A DNA stretch of 64,000 nt from an uncultured Blautia sp. (GTDB lineage Bacteria; Bacillota; Clostridia; Lachnospirales; Lachnospiraceae). The translations under genes and the position numbers were made by a program. Shown one piece after another: positions 44,356-52,785 of this stretch. Within the stretch, counting starts at the first letter, position 1. Each line of letters begins with the position of its first letter. Under the pieces are notes generated by a model, which worked only from the letters and a program-made list of their open reading frames with translations, made no database searches and had not been told where the DNA came from. The stretch spans positions 62,001-126,000 of the forward strand of contig NZ_CANTKB010000003.1 in the NCBI RefSeq assembly GCF_947654165.1, read 5' to 3'.

Positions 44356-45300
44356 ATGAAGAAGAAATTATTAGCAGCAATTTTAATGGGAACTATGGTA
44401 TTTGGTATGGCTGCATGTGGCGGAACAGAAAAAGAAACATCAGATAAGAATACGGAAACAAAGACAGAAGAATATGCAGGCACAGATGAAGCAGACAAAA
44501 CAGATGCAGGTTCTTCTGTAGAAGGAGAAATCACCGTAATTTCCCGTGAAGACGGTTCCGGTACAAGAGGTGCTTTTGTAGAATTATTCGGAATTCAGGA
44601 AGAGATCGATGGCGAGAAAGTAGATATGACTACAGATTACGCACAGGTAACCAACAGCACTTCTGTTATGATGACAGGGGTTGCTCAGAATCCAAAGGCT
44701 ATCGGGTATATCTCTTTAGGTTCTCTGGATGACAGTGTAAAAGCATTGAAAGTAGACGGTGCAGAGGCATCCACAGAAAATGTGAAAAATGATACATATA
44801 AAATTTCCCGTCCGTTTAATATTGCCACAAAAGAGGGCGTCAGCGAAGTGGCTCAGGACTTTATGGATTACATTTTAAGTGAAGAAGGACAGAAGATCGT
44901 AGAGGAAAGCGGATATATTGCCGTGGCAGACGAGGCTGAGACTTATGCCGGAAACAAACCAAAAGGAAAAGTAGTGGTAGGCGGTTCCTCCTCTGTAACA
45001 CCGGTCATGGAAAAATTAAAAGAGGGTTATGAAGCGGTGAATCCAGACGCAGAGATCGAAATTCAGCAGAGTGACTCAACAACAGGTATGGAATCTGCAT
45101 TAAGCGGAACTTACGATATCGGAATGGCATCCAGAGCATTAAAAGATTCTGAGACGGAAAAAGGACTTACCGGCGTGCAGATTGCCTTAGACGGTATTGC
45201 AGTTATTGTAAATAAAGAAAATACGCTGGCTGATATCACATCCGATCAGGTAAAAGACATTTATACCGGAGAGATCACAGATTGGTCTGAACTTCAGTAA
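44356..45300 (+). CDS. pstS: Phosphate ABC transporter substrate-binding lipoprotein PstS
   Basis: 314 residues. Lipoprotein signal with lipobox GMAAC (Cys-21), then an acidic linker and a PBP-like fold with phosphate-contact motifs ISREDGSGTRGAF, GGSSSVTPVMEKL and QSDSTTGMESAL. It captures phosphate outside the membrane. ATG 44356 has AAGGAGACTT upstream; earlier in-frame codons would destroy the signal peptide. First gene of pstSCAB-phoU. Confidence 0.95.
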   Translation: MKKKLLAAILMGTMVFGMAACGGTEKETSDKNTETKTEEYAGTDEADKTDAGSSVEGEITVISREDGSGTRGAFVELFGIQEEIDGEKVDMTTDYAQVTNSTSVMMTGVAQNPKAIGYISLGSLDDSVKALKVDGAEASTENVKNDTYKISRPFNIATKEGVSEVAQDFMDYILSEEGQKIVEESGYIAVADEAETYAGNKPKGKVVVGGSSSVTPVMEKLKEGYEAVNPDAEIEIQQSDSTTGMESALSGTYDIGMASRALKDSETEKGLTGVQIALDGIAVIVNKENTLADITSDQVKDIYTGEITDWSELQ

Positions 45301-45324
45301 GACATAAGAACAGGAGCGAAATGC

Positions 45325-46197
45325 ATGAAAGACTTTAAAGAAAGCTTTATGAAATACGTGTTTCTTTTGTGTGCCTGTGTCTCCATTCTGGCAGTTGTGC
45401 TGATTTGTGTATTCCTTTTTGCCAATGGTATTCCTGCCATTGGCGAAATCGGTGTATTCAAGTTTTTGCTGGGAGAGAGATGGAAACCGGGAAACAATAT
45501 CTACGGAATTCTTCCATTTATATTGGGAAGTATCTATGTTACGGCAGGTGCCATTGTAGTTGGCGTACCGGTAGGAATCTTTACAGCGGTATTTATGGCA
45601 CGGTTTTGCCCGGACAGACTTTACCGTTTTGTAAAACCTGCAGTAGACCTGCTGGCAGGGATTCCTTCCGTGGTATATGGATTTTTTGGTATGGTGGTCA
45701 TGGTGCCGTTTGTCCGTGACTTTTTCGGAAATACATTGGGGTTTGGAGGGGACGGTTCCAGTATGTTTACCGCTTCCCTGATGCTTGGAATCATGATTCT
45801 TCCGACCATTATCAGTGTAGGGGAATCTGCTGTCCGTGCAGTGCCGGACAGTTATTACGAAGGTTCTCTGGCCCTTGGTGCAACGCATGAAAGAAGCGTA
45901 TTTTTTGCAGTGCTCCCTGCGGCAAAGTCCGGAATCCTGGCAGGTGTGATTCTGGGAATCGGCCGTGCGATCGGAGAGACTATGGCGGTCATTATGATCG
46001 CAGGAAACCAGCCTGGTATGCCAAGAGGGTTATTTCAAGGTGTTCGTACCCTGACCTCCAACATCGTTATGGAGATGGGATATGCCACAGATCTTCACAG
46101 AGAGGCTCTGATTGCTACCGCTGTAGTTCTGTTTTTCTTTATTTTACTGATCAATCTCTCATTTTCATTATTAAAAAGGAGGGGCACAAATGGATGA
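45325..46197 (+). CDS. pstC: Phosphate ABC transporter permease PstC
   Basis: 290 residues, six transmembrane helices with the inner-membrane permease motif EGSLALGATHERSVFFAVLPAAKSGILAG that docks on PstB, and the PstC-type AGIPSVVYGFFGM. It lies 24 nt after pstS and overlaps pstA by 8 nt. Confidence 0.95.
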   Translation: MKDFKESFMKYVFLLCACVSILAVVLICVFLFANGIPAIGEIGVFKFLLGERWKPGNNIYGILPFILGSIYVTAGAIVVGVPVGIFTAVFMARFCPDRLYRFVKPAVDLLAGIPSVVYGFFGMVVMVPFVRDFFGNTLGFGGDGSSMFTASLMLGIMILPTIISVGESAVRAVPDSYYEGSLALGATHERSVFFAVLPAAKSGILAGVILGIGRAIGETMAVIMIAGNQPGMPRGLFQGVRTLTSNIVMEMGYATDLHREALIATAVVLFFFILLINLSFSLLKRRGTNG

Positions 46198-47068
46198 AGC
46201 ATTACAGCCAATTAATGTGCAGAGTGCAAAGCAGAAGCTCAAATCATACTCAGGAAATCCCATTTCTCTGATTTTGGCGGCACTGGTGGGGTTGAGTGCT
46301 TTGATCACGGTGCTCACCCTTGTTTTTATCATCGGATATATCCTGATAAAAGGGATTCCAAACCTTACTCTGGACTTATTTCAGCCGGAGTATAATTCGG
46401 AGAATGTTTCCATGTTTCCGTCTATGGTGAATACCGTCTGTATGACAGCCCTTTCTCTATTAATTGCGGGACCTCTGGGGATTCTGGCAGCGGTTTATCT
46501 GGTAGAATATGCCCAAAAAGGAAATAAGCTGGTGTCAGTCATCCGTATCACAGCAGAGACACTTACGGGTATTCCTTCCATTGTATATGGATTGTTTGGA
46601 ATGTTATTTTTTGTGACCACATTGAAGTGGGGATTCTCCATGCTGGCAGGTGCGTTTACTCTGGCAATCATGGTGCTGCCGGTCATTATGCGTACCACAG
46701 AGGAGGCCCTTTTGTCTGTTCCGGACATGTACCAGGAGGCAAGTTTCGGATTGGGAGCAGGCAAACTTCGGACGATTTTTGTGGTGATTCTTCCCTCTGC
46801 AGTGCCTGGAATCCTTTCCGGTGTGATTCTGTCCATCGGACGTATTGTGGGGGAGACGGCTGCTCTTATGTATACCGCAGGAACCGTGGCAGAGCTTCCA
46901 AGCAGTGTCATGTCTTCCACAAGAACCCTTTCGGTTCACATGTATGCCCTGTCTAATGAGGGACTTTATACTGATCAGGCATATGCCACCGCCGTAGTGC
47001 TTCTTCTGATCATTCTTTTGATCAACTGGGTATCCGGAAGGATTGCACGTAAGATTAAGAAAGGATAA
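46190..47068 (+). CDS. pstA: Phosphate ABC transporter permease PstA
   Basis: 292 residues with six transmembrane helices; coupling motif EASFGLGAGKLRTIFVVILPSAVPGILSG and TGIPSIVYGLFGM, parallel to PstC. It forms the phosphate channel with PstC and precedes pstB by 7 nt. Confidence 0.95.
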   Translation: MDEALQPINVQSAKQKLKSYSGNPISLILAALVGLSALITVLTLVFIIGYILIKGIPNLTLDLFQPEYNSENVSMFPSMVNTVCMTALSLLIAGPLGILAAVYLVEYAQKGNKLVSVIRITAETLTGIPSIVYGLFGMLFFVTTLKWGFSMLAGAFTLAIMVLPVIMRTTEEALLSVPDMYQEASFGLGAGKLRTIFVVILPSAVPGILSGVILSIGRIVGETAALMYTAGTVAELPSSVMSSTRTLSVHMYALSNEGLYTDQAYATAVVLLLIILLINWVSGRIARKIKKG

Positions 47069-47075
47069 TAAATAG

Positions 47076-47831
47076 ATGAGTAAATTTTCCATTTCCAACC
47101 TGGATCTATATTATGACAATGGTGCCTTCAAGGCTTTAAAAAATATTAATCTGGAGATTCCTGCCCATGAAATCACAGCTTTTATCGGTCCTTCCGGGTG
47201 TGGTAAATCCACTCTTTTGAAATCTCTTAACCGTATGAATGATCTGGTAGAAGGATGTAAAATCACAGGGAAGGTGCTTTTAGACGGAGAAGATATTTAC
47301 GGAAATATGAATATCAATCTTTTGCGGAAGCGTGTGGGTATGGTGTTTCAGAAACCAAATCCGTTTCCTATGAGTATCTATGACAACATTGCCTACGGGC
47401 CAAGGACTCACGGAATCCGTTCTAAGGTGAAACTAGACGATATTGTGGAGCGTTCTTTGAGAAATGCGGCTATCTGGGACGAAGTGAAGGACAGACTGAA
47501 ATTAAGTGCTCTTGGTATGTCAGGAGGACAGCAGCAGCGTCTCTGTATTGCAAGAGCTCTTGCAGTGGAGCCGGAGGTGCTTCTCATGGACGAGCCGACC
47601 TCTGCACTGGATCCTATTTCTACATCAAAGATTGAAGATTTAGCCATGGAGTTAAAGAAGAATTATACCATCGTGATGGTAACTCACAACATGCAGCAGG
47701 CAGCCAGAATATCGGATAAAACAGCATTTTTCCTGTTAGGAGAAGTGATCGAATATGGAGAGACCGAGCAGATTTTCTCCATGCCGAAGAACAAGAAAAC
47801 AGAGGATTATATTACAGGGAGGTTTGGCTGA
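47076..47831 (+). CDS. pstB: Phosphate ABC transporter ATPase PstB
   Basis: 251 residues. Walker A GPSGCGKSTLLKSLNRMND, Q-loop MVFQKPNPFPMSIYDN, signature MSGGQQQR, Walker B VLLMDEPTSALDPIS and H-loop VTHNMQQA are the exact PstB forms. It powers phosphate uptake through PstCA. The stop codon overlaps the phoU start. Confidence 0.97.
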   Translation: MSKFSISNLDLYYDNGAFKALKNINLEIPAHEITAFIGPSGCGKSTLLKSLNRMNDLVEGCKITGKVLLDGEDIYGNMNINLLRKRVGMVFQKPNPFPMSIYDNIAYGPRTHGIRSKVKLDDIVERSLRNAAIWDEVKDRLKLSALGMSGGQQQRLCIARALAVEPEVLLMDEPTSALDPISTSKIEDLAMELKKNYTIVMVTHNMQQAARISDKTAFFLLGEVIEYGETEQIFSMPKNKKTEDYITGRFG

Positions 47832-48472
47832 TGAGAATGCGATTCGACCAGCAGCTTGAAGAATTAAATTTAGAGCTGATTAAAATGGGGGCATTGTGCG
47901 AGCGGGCAATCCGCAGGGCAGTGGACCAGTTATTGAACGAAAAAGAGATAGAACACCAGACTGTAGAACGCATGGAAGAAGAAATCAACCATAAAGAGCG
48001 TGATATTGAAAACCTGTGTATGAAGCTTCTGCTTCAGCAGCAGCCCGTGGCAAAAGATCTGAGAATGATTTCCTCTGCTCTGAAAATGATTTCTGATATG
48101 GAGCGAATCGGAGACCAGGCACAAGATATTGCGGATATGGCGAAATTCGTAAAAGTACAGGAAATTGCCCACAAAATGAATATCGGCAAAATGGCAGAAG
48201 CTACTATCAAAATGGTCACAGAAAGCATAGATTCTTTTGTGAAAAAAGATTTAGATTCAGCAGCAGCCGTGGTAAAATATGATGATGTAGTAGATGATCT
48301 GTTTCTGAAAGTCAAAGCAGATTTGCCGCAGCTTATAGAAAAAGATCCTCAGAATGCGGAATACTATATTGATTTGATCATGGTTGCAAAATACTTTGAG
48401 CGAATCGGAGACCATGCAGAGAATATTGCTCAGTGGGTGGAATATTCCATCACTGGAACACATGACGAGTGA
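47831..48472 (+). CDS. phoU: Phosphate regulator PhoU
   Basis: 213 residues, two repeated three-helix bundles, each with the metal-binding E/DxxxD motif (DMERIGDQAQDIADMA and YFERIGDHAENIAQWV). PhoU links PstSCAB activity to the PhoR kinase and restrains the Pho response when phosphate is plentiful. Start overlaps the pstB stop; the PhoB-type gene follows 14 nt later, so signalling and transport genes are co-transcribed. Confidence 0.95.
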   Translation: MRMRFDQQLEELNLELIKMGALCERAIRRAVDQLLNEKEIEHQTVERMEEEINHKERDIENLCMKLLLQQQPVAKDLRMISSALKMISDMERIGDQAQDIADMAKFVKVQEIAHKMNIGKMAEATIKMVTESIDSFVKKDLDSAAAVVKYDDVVDDLFLKVKADLPQLIEKDPQNAEYYIDLIMVAKYFERIGDHAENIAQWVEYSITGTHDE

Positions 48473-48486
48473 ATTAGGGGAAAAGT

Positions 48487-49164
48487 ATGATCTATTTAGT
48501 AGAAGATGATGAAAGTATCCGGGAACTGGTGGTTTATACCTTAAACAGCCAGGGGCTGGAGGCAGAAGGGTTCGAAGTGCCCTCTGCATTTTGGAAAGCA
48601 GTAGAGAAGAAAATACCGGATATGGTTCTTCTGGATATTATGCTTCCGGAGGAGGATGGTCTGGAAATACTGAAAAAACTAAGGAAGCGAAGCGATACTA
48701 AGCAGCTTCCTATTGCTATGTTGACTGCAAAGGGAAGTGAATACGATACCGTAAAAGGTTTAGACAGCGGTGCAGACGATTATATTCCCAAACCTTTCCG
48801 TATGATGGAGCTGGTTTCAAGGGTTAAAGCACTCCTCAGACGTACCGGACACGGAGAAGAGGGAGAACAGATCTATGAATTTGGCTGCCTTACGGTTTCA
48901 AAACAGAGACATCAGGTAAAAGTAGAGGGGGAAGAGGTGATCCTTACCATGAAAGAATTTGAAATGCTGCTGCTTTTGCTTTCAAACCCGGGAATCGTAT
49001 TTACCAGGGCACAGCTTTTGGATAAAATCTGGGGATATCAGTTCGATGGAGAGAGCAGAACTGTGGATGTTCATGTAAGAACCTTACGCCAGAAACTTGG
49101 AAAAGCCGGGCAGTATATTGAGACAGTCCGTGGAATGGGATACAAGATGGGAGGAACCGCATGA
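48487..49164 (+). CDS. PhoB/PhoP-type response regulator
   Basis: 225 residues: receiver with Asp in MVLLDIMLPEEDG, acidic pair in VEDDESI and lysine in IPKPF; winged-helix domain with LTMKEFEMLLLL and IWGYQFDGESRTVDVHVRTLRQKL. Directly downstream of phoU, so almost certainly the phosphate-starvation regulator. Its stop overlaps the kinase start (ATGA). Confidence 0.92.
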   Translation: MIYLVEDDESIRELVVYTLNSQGLEAEGFEVPSAFWKAVEKKIPDMVLLDIMLPEEDGLEILKKLRKRSDTKQLPIAMLTAKGSEYDTVKGLDSGADDYIPKPFRMMELVSRVKALLRRTGHGEEGEQIYEFGCLTVSKQRHQVKVEGEEVILTMKEFEMLLLLLSNPGIVFTRAQLLDKIWGYQFDGESRTVDVHVRTLRQKLGKAGQYIETVRGMGYKMGGTA

Positions 49165-50822
49165 CAAAACGCATATTAAAATCTATTCTGGCAGTTTCTG
49201 TAGCTGTGCTTGTAATGAGTACAGCATTGACTATGGGAATCCTGTACCGGTATTTTGGCAAACAGATTGGAAAAGAGCTACGAAGAGAAGCTGCTTATCT
49301 GGCCATTGCCGTGGAAAAAGAAGGAATGGAAGCTTTTGAATCTCTTCCGCCGGAAGCGGAGCGTGTGACCTATATTGCAGAAGACGGAAGTGTTCTTTTT
49401 GACAGTGAAGCGGATGAAGATTCTATGGAAAATCACGGACAGCGTGAAGAAATTAAAGAAGCTTCAGAAAAAGGCTCCGGCACAGCGGTGCGGACATCCG
49501 ACACATTGTCAAAAAAGACTTTGTATTATGCACTGCGGTTAAAGGATAACAGTATTTTAAGAGTATCCAGTGAGCAGTATAATGTGCCGGGAATCGTAGG
49601 TGGAATGATCCAGCCGGTTCTCATCATGCTTGTGATCATGGCGATTTTGTCCTACCTGATCGCAGCCAGACTCTCCAGAAATATTGTGGATCCTATTAAT
49701 GACTTAGACCTGGAACATCCGGAAGAGAATCAGATCTATGATGAGATCGCTCCCCTGCTCAGTAAGATCAATCGCCAGCAAAAATCTCTCCAGAGAGAGA
49801 TTTCAGATGCAAAACGGCAGCAGGAAGAGTTCTCCATGATCACTGAAAATATGGAGGAAGGATTTGTGGTCATTGACAGTCATACAGAAATCTTATCGAA
49901 CAATTCCAGTGCTCTGAATCTTCTTGGTGCAGAGCCGGAGAAAGGAAGAAAAAGTGTGCTGGCACTGAACAGAAGCGAGGATTTCCAGAATGCAGTGGAA
50001 CGTGTCCTGACAGGACAGCACGTTCTTGCCAATATGGATCTGGCGGGAATAAGTTGCCAGGTAACGGCCAACCCGGTTTATCATGAAGGTCAGGTGACAG
50101 GTGCTGTGCTTTTGGTCCAGGATGTGACAGAACGTATGCGTGGCGAGCAGATGCGGAGAGAATTTACGGCGAATGTATCTCATGAGTTGAAAACACCACT
50201 CACGTCCATTTCCGGTTTTGCGGAAATTATCCAGGATGGCTATGTGAAGCCAGAGGACACTAAGAAGTTTGCAGGCAGGATTTTCAAAGAGGCACAGAGA
50301 TTAATTACCCTGGTGAATGATGTCATTAAGATTTCCCAGTTGGATGAAGGAAAAATTCAGTTTGAAAAGGAAACGGTAGATTTGTATGAGGAAACCAGAG
50401 AGATTTTCAAACATCTGGAACCAAAGGCAGAAGAAGCTGGTGTACACCTGTATCTCTATGGTCCGCACATCAAAGTGAATACCGTGAAAACCATCCTGGA
50501 AGAAATTTTGACAAATCTTTGTGACAACGGAGTGAAATACAACAAGCCGGGAGGAAGTCTCACGGTAACACTTTCACAGGACGGAGAAGCCATACAGGTA
50601 GCTGTAGAAGATACCGGAATCGGTATTGCCCAGGAAGACAAAAACCGTATTTTCGAGCGGTTTTACCGGGTGGATAAAAGCCATTCCAAGGCTATCGGCG
50701 GTACCGGACTTGGTCTTTCGATTGTAAAGCACGGAAGCCTGTTTCTTGGTGCCAAGATGAAAGTGGAAAGCAGCCTGGGAGAAGGAAGCAGATTCATTCT
50801 GACTTTGCCGGTGGATTGTTAG
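49161..50822 (+). CDS. PhoR-type sensor histidine kinase
   Basis: 553 residues. Two transmembrane helices (about 7-27 and 151-170) enclose a 125-residue outer domain. Then come a PAS-like domain (about 225-330), HisKA motif TANVSHELKTPLTSISGFAE and HATPase boxes LTNLCDNGVKYNKPGG, DTGIGIAQED and GGTGLGLSIVKHG. Together with PhoU and the regulator upstream it should sense phosphate sufficiency through PstSCAB. Its end is followed by array B, with no obvious terminator. Confidence 0.92.
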   Translation: MTKRILKSILAVSVAVLVMSTALTMGILYRYFGKQIGKELRREAAYLAIAVEKEGMEAFESLPPEAERVTYIAEDGSVLFDSEADEDSMENHGQREEIKEASEKGSGTAVRTSDTLSKKTLYYALRLKDNSILRVSSEQYNVPGIVGGMIQPVLIMLVIMAILSYLIAARLSRNIVDPINDLDLEHPEENQIYDEIAPLLSKINRQQKSLQREISDAKRQQEEFSMITENMEEGFVVIDSHTEILSNNSSALNLLGAEPEKGRKSVLALNRSEDFQNAVERVLTGQHVLANMDLAGISCQVTANPVYHEGQVTGAVLLVQDVTERMRGEQMRREFTANVSHELKTPLTSISGFAEIIQDGYVKPEDTKKFAGRIFKEAQRLITLVNDVIKISQLDEGKIQFEKETVDLYEETREIFKHLEPKAEEAGVHLYLYGPHIKVNTVKTILEEILTNLCDNGVKYNKPGGSLTVTLSQDGEAIQVAVEDTGIGIAQEDKNRIFERFYRVDKSHSKAIGGTGLGLSIVKHGSLFLGAKMKVESSLGEGSRFILTLPVDC

Positions 50823-50949
50823 TTGCGGGTATCATTACAAAGGTAGCAAGGGTTTACACACCGGTATAACCATGAATTTTGGAAATTTGTATGATTAGAA
50901 TTGCAAGTTTTCAAGAAGTAGGTGGGCTTTCTTTAGTGGCTGGTTTTGG

Positions 50950-51185
50950 CCTATATTTTTAAGGGCGAAATCAGTTGGAAAAGTTTATTTGAAAAATTTG
51001 GCCTATATTTTTCAAAGTGTGTTAGGTTGATTATTTTAATGTGAAGATTCCCACCTACTTTTCCTATGGTTAGATTAGGCCCAAAAGCGAAATTTTTTAT
51101 TTCCCACTTATTTAACCTTTTATTTTTTAGGCTAGGAAGTGGGATTTTTTAATTTCTGCCTATTTCAATTCTTTTTAAGTAGGTT
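50950..51185. repeat. Array B: degenerate 52/53-bp periodic repeat
   Basis: CCTA-type cores begin at 50950, 51002, 51054, 51107 (written CTTA) and 51159, spaced 52, 52, 53 and 52 bp. TAGG cores begin at 51023, 51076, 51128 and 51180, spaced 53, 52 and 52 bp. Each pair is 21-22 bp apart. Flanks include TTGGCCTATATTTTT twice, CCCACCTAC and TTTTTAGGCTAGG. One TAGGTGG at 50929 is off register by 11 bp. The region 50823-51291 holds no gene; it lies between phoR and trmB. Confidence 0.8.
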
Positions 51186-51291
51186 GATTTCATAAAAAGG
51201 ATAAATTTGGCGGATTTTGCAAGTTCCGGGGATTAGTTGACATTTTATAAAAAGATAGTTATACTAAACGGACAGAAAGGCAGGAAACCGC

Positions 51292-51945
51292 ATGAGATTA
51301 AGAAATATACCGGGAGCAAAGGATGCGATTGCTTCCAGCAAATATGTAGTTCAGGAGCCGGAGAAACAGAGGGGAATCTGGAATCAGCTCTTTGAGAATC
51401 AAAATCCGGTTCATATAGAAGTTGGTATGGGAAAAGGCCGCTTCATCATGGATATGGCCGAAAAAAATCCAAACATTAATTATGTAGGAATTGAAATGTA
51501 TGACAGTGTCCTTCTTCGTGCTCTGCAGAAGATGGAAGAAAGGGAGCAGGAAGGTACAAAGCCTGAAAATTTAGTGTTTCTCCGTATGGATGCAAGAGAA
51601 CTTCCCCTTATTTTCCAGCGGGGAGAGGTTGGGAAGATTTATCTGAATTTTTCTGATCCATGGCCTAAAGAACGTCATGCAAAGAGGAGATTAACTTCCA
51701 GACAGTTTTTGGAGCGTTACGATAAGATTCTGGCACCAAATGGAGTGGTAGAATTCAAGACAGATAACAAAGGGCTGTTTGAATTTTCTCTGGAAGAAGT
51801 AGGCGAAGCCGGATGGAAGCTTCTGGAGCATACCTTTGATCTTCATCATGATGAGAAGATGAACGAAGGCAATGTAATGACAGAATATGAAGAAAAATTT
51901 TCTTCCATGGGAAATCCAATCTATAAACTGATCGCAGGCAGATAA
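51292..51945 (+). CDS. trmB: tRNA (guanine-N7)-methyltransferase TrmB
   Basis: 217 residues. It methylates G46 of tRNA with SAM. SAM-binding VEVGMGKGRFI-type motif (IEVGMGKGRF), YVGIEMYDSVL, LNFSDPWPKERHAKRRL with the catalytic aspartate region, and the C-terminal FKTDNKGLFEFS are characteristic. Promoter-like TTGACA lies at 51237. A 48-codon gene follows after 50 nt. Confidence 0.95.
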   Translation: MRLRNIPGAKDAIASSKYVVQEPEKQRGIWNQLFENQNPVHIEVGMGKGRFIMDMAEKNPNINYVGIEMYDSVLLRALQKMEEREQEGTKPENLVFLRMDARELPLIFQRGEVGKIYLNFSDPWPKERHAKRRLTSRQFLERYDKILAPNGVVEFKTDNKGLFEFSLEEVGEAGWKLLEHTFDLHHDEKMNEGNVMTEYEEKFSSMGNPIYKLIAGR

Positions 51946-51995
51946 CTGGTTCTGGCATAGGATATGATAGAAAGAAACATTGGGAGAGGATGCGT

Positions 51996-52142
51996 ATGGC
52001 TAAGAAAAAGAGCAGCCTGGAAACAGCCATCTTACAATGGGCATATCAGAACCGCCGGATAGGAGGAAAGGCAGCAGAAGTCTTGAAATCCATAGAAGAA
52101 ACCGAGAAAACCTTAGAAGAGGTTAAGATTAAGAAGAAATAA
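51996..52142 (+). CDS. Small basic helical protein (48 residues), unknown
   Basis: ATG preceded by GGGAGAGG at a good distance, then 48 codons and TAA. The sequence starts MAKKKSSLETAILQWAY, continues through a helix with KAAEVLKSIEETEKTLEEVK and ends KIKKK. No family recognised. A strong hairpin terminator follows. It is probably co-transcribed with trmB. Confidence 0.55.
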   Translation: MAKKKSSLETAILQWAYQNRRIGGKAAEVLKSIEETEKTLEEVKIKKK

Positions 52143-52165
52143 TATGGAAAGCTTTTGTATGAAAG

Positions 52166-52199
52166 TTCCCCGGGTATGTTTTTACACATATCCGGGGAA
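52166..52199. terminator. Terminator between two convergent small genes
   Basis: TTCCCCGG with GTATGT pairs with ACATA and CCGGGGAA around TTTTTAC. It separates the trmB-side small gene from the minus-strand small gene. Confidence 0.75.
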
Positions 52200-52209
52200 A
52201 TCGTTTATC

Positions 52210-52389
52210 TTATGCTTTTTGATTGTCTGCCAGCTTCCGGACCTCTTCCAGAGACAAACCCGTTATCTCTGCGATTTCTTCTATAGAATCACGTCCTCTT
52301 GCCAGCATTCTTAGAGCTGTATTCACTGCGTTATTATGAGTAGCTTTTTCTGCTACTTCATTTCTCATCTCTTCCAAAATTCTGCTCAT
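52210..52389 (-). CDS. Small protein like the C-terminal tail of Rpn-type nucleases
   Basis: 59 residues from ATG 52389, with AGGAGG 13 nt upstream. The chain (RNEVAEKATHNNAVNTALRML, ARGRDSIEEIAEITGLSLEE) resembles the helical segment with a GLSLEEV motif that ends many Rpn-family and related proteins in gut Firmicutes. No nuclease part precedes it: 52390-52631 has no matching frame. Either a stand-alone small protein or a remnant. A TATAAT on the minus strand at 52475-52470 could be its promoter. Confidence 0.55.
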   Translation of the reverse strand: MSRILEEMRNEVAEKATHNNAVNTALRMLARGRDSIEEIAEITGLSLEEVRKLADNQKA

Positions 52390-52568
52390 CTGGCTTCGAC
52401 CTCCTTCTGTTTCCTTTAAGTATCTGACTTCTTCTGCCAGTACAACGAAAACTAAGTTTCTATGATTTCATTATAATAGATGACCCAAGAAAGAAGCAAC
52501 TTAATTTTTCATTTGTGAAAAACTGTCGCTATACAGCAGCTTGTACAGAATTTAATACAAAAAAAACC

Positions 52569-52597
52569 TTGCATTTTGTAAAACTATCGGTTATAAT
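52569..52597 (+). promoter_or_regulatory. Promoter of tRNA-Lys
   Basis: TTGCAT (52569-52574), 17-bp spacer, TATAAT (52592-52597), 35 bp before the tRNA 5' end. Confidence 0.75.
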
Positions 52598-52631
52598 ATT
52601 TTTTGCACTAAGGAAATGCAACTTCATATAT

Positions 52632-52704
52632 GCGCCTTTAGCTCAGTTGGTAGAGCAGTAGACTCTTAATCTATTTGTCCAGGGTTCGAGTCCCTGAAGG
52701 CGCA
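52632..52704 (+). tRNA. tRNA-Lys (anticodon CTT)
   Basis: 73 nt. Acceptor GCGCCTT pairs with AAGGCGC, then discriminator A. D arm GCTCAGTTGGTAGAGC; anticodon stem GTAGA/TCTAT around CTCTTAA gives CTT; T arm CCAGGGTTCGAGTCCCTG. CCA is not encoded. Confidence 0.96.
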
Positions 52705-52711
52705 CTGAAAA

Positions 52712-52756
52712 GCACTGTTTTTGCAGAATTGATTGCTGCGGGGACGGTGTTTTTTA
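52712..52756 (+). terminator. tRNA-Lys terminator
   Basis: GCACTGTTTTTGCAG pairs with CTGCGGGGACGGTGT, using several G-T pairs, followed by a T run. It separates the tRNA from the regulator gene. Confidence 0.7.
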
Positions 52757-52785
52757 CGTTATAGAGAGATTGAAGGGAAGGAAAC

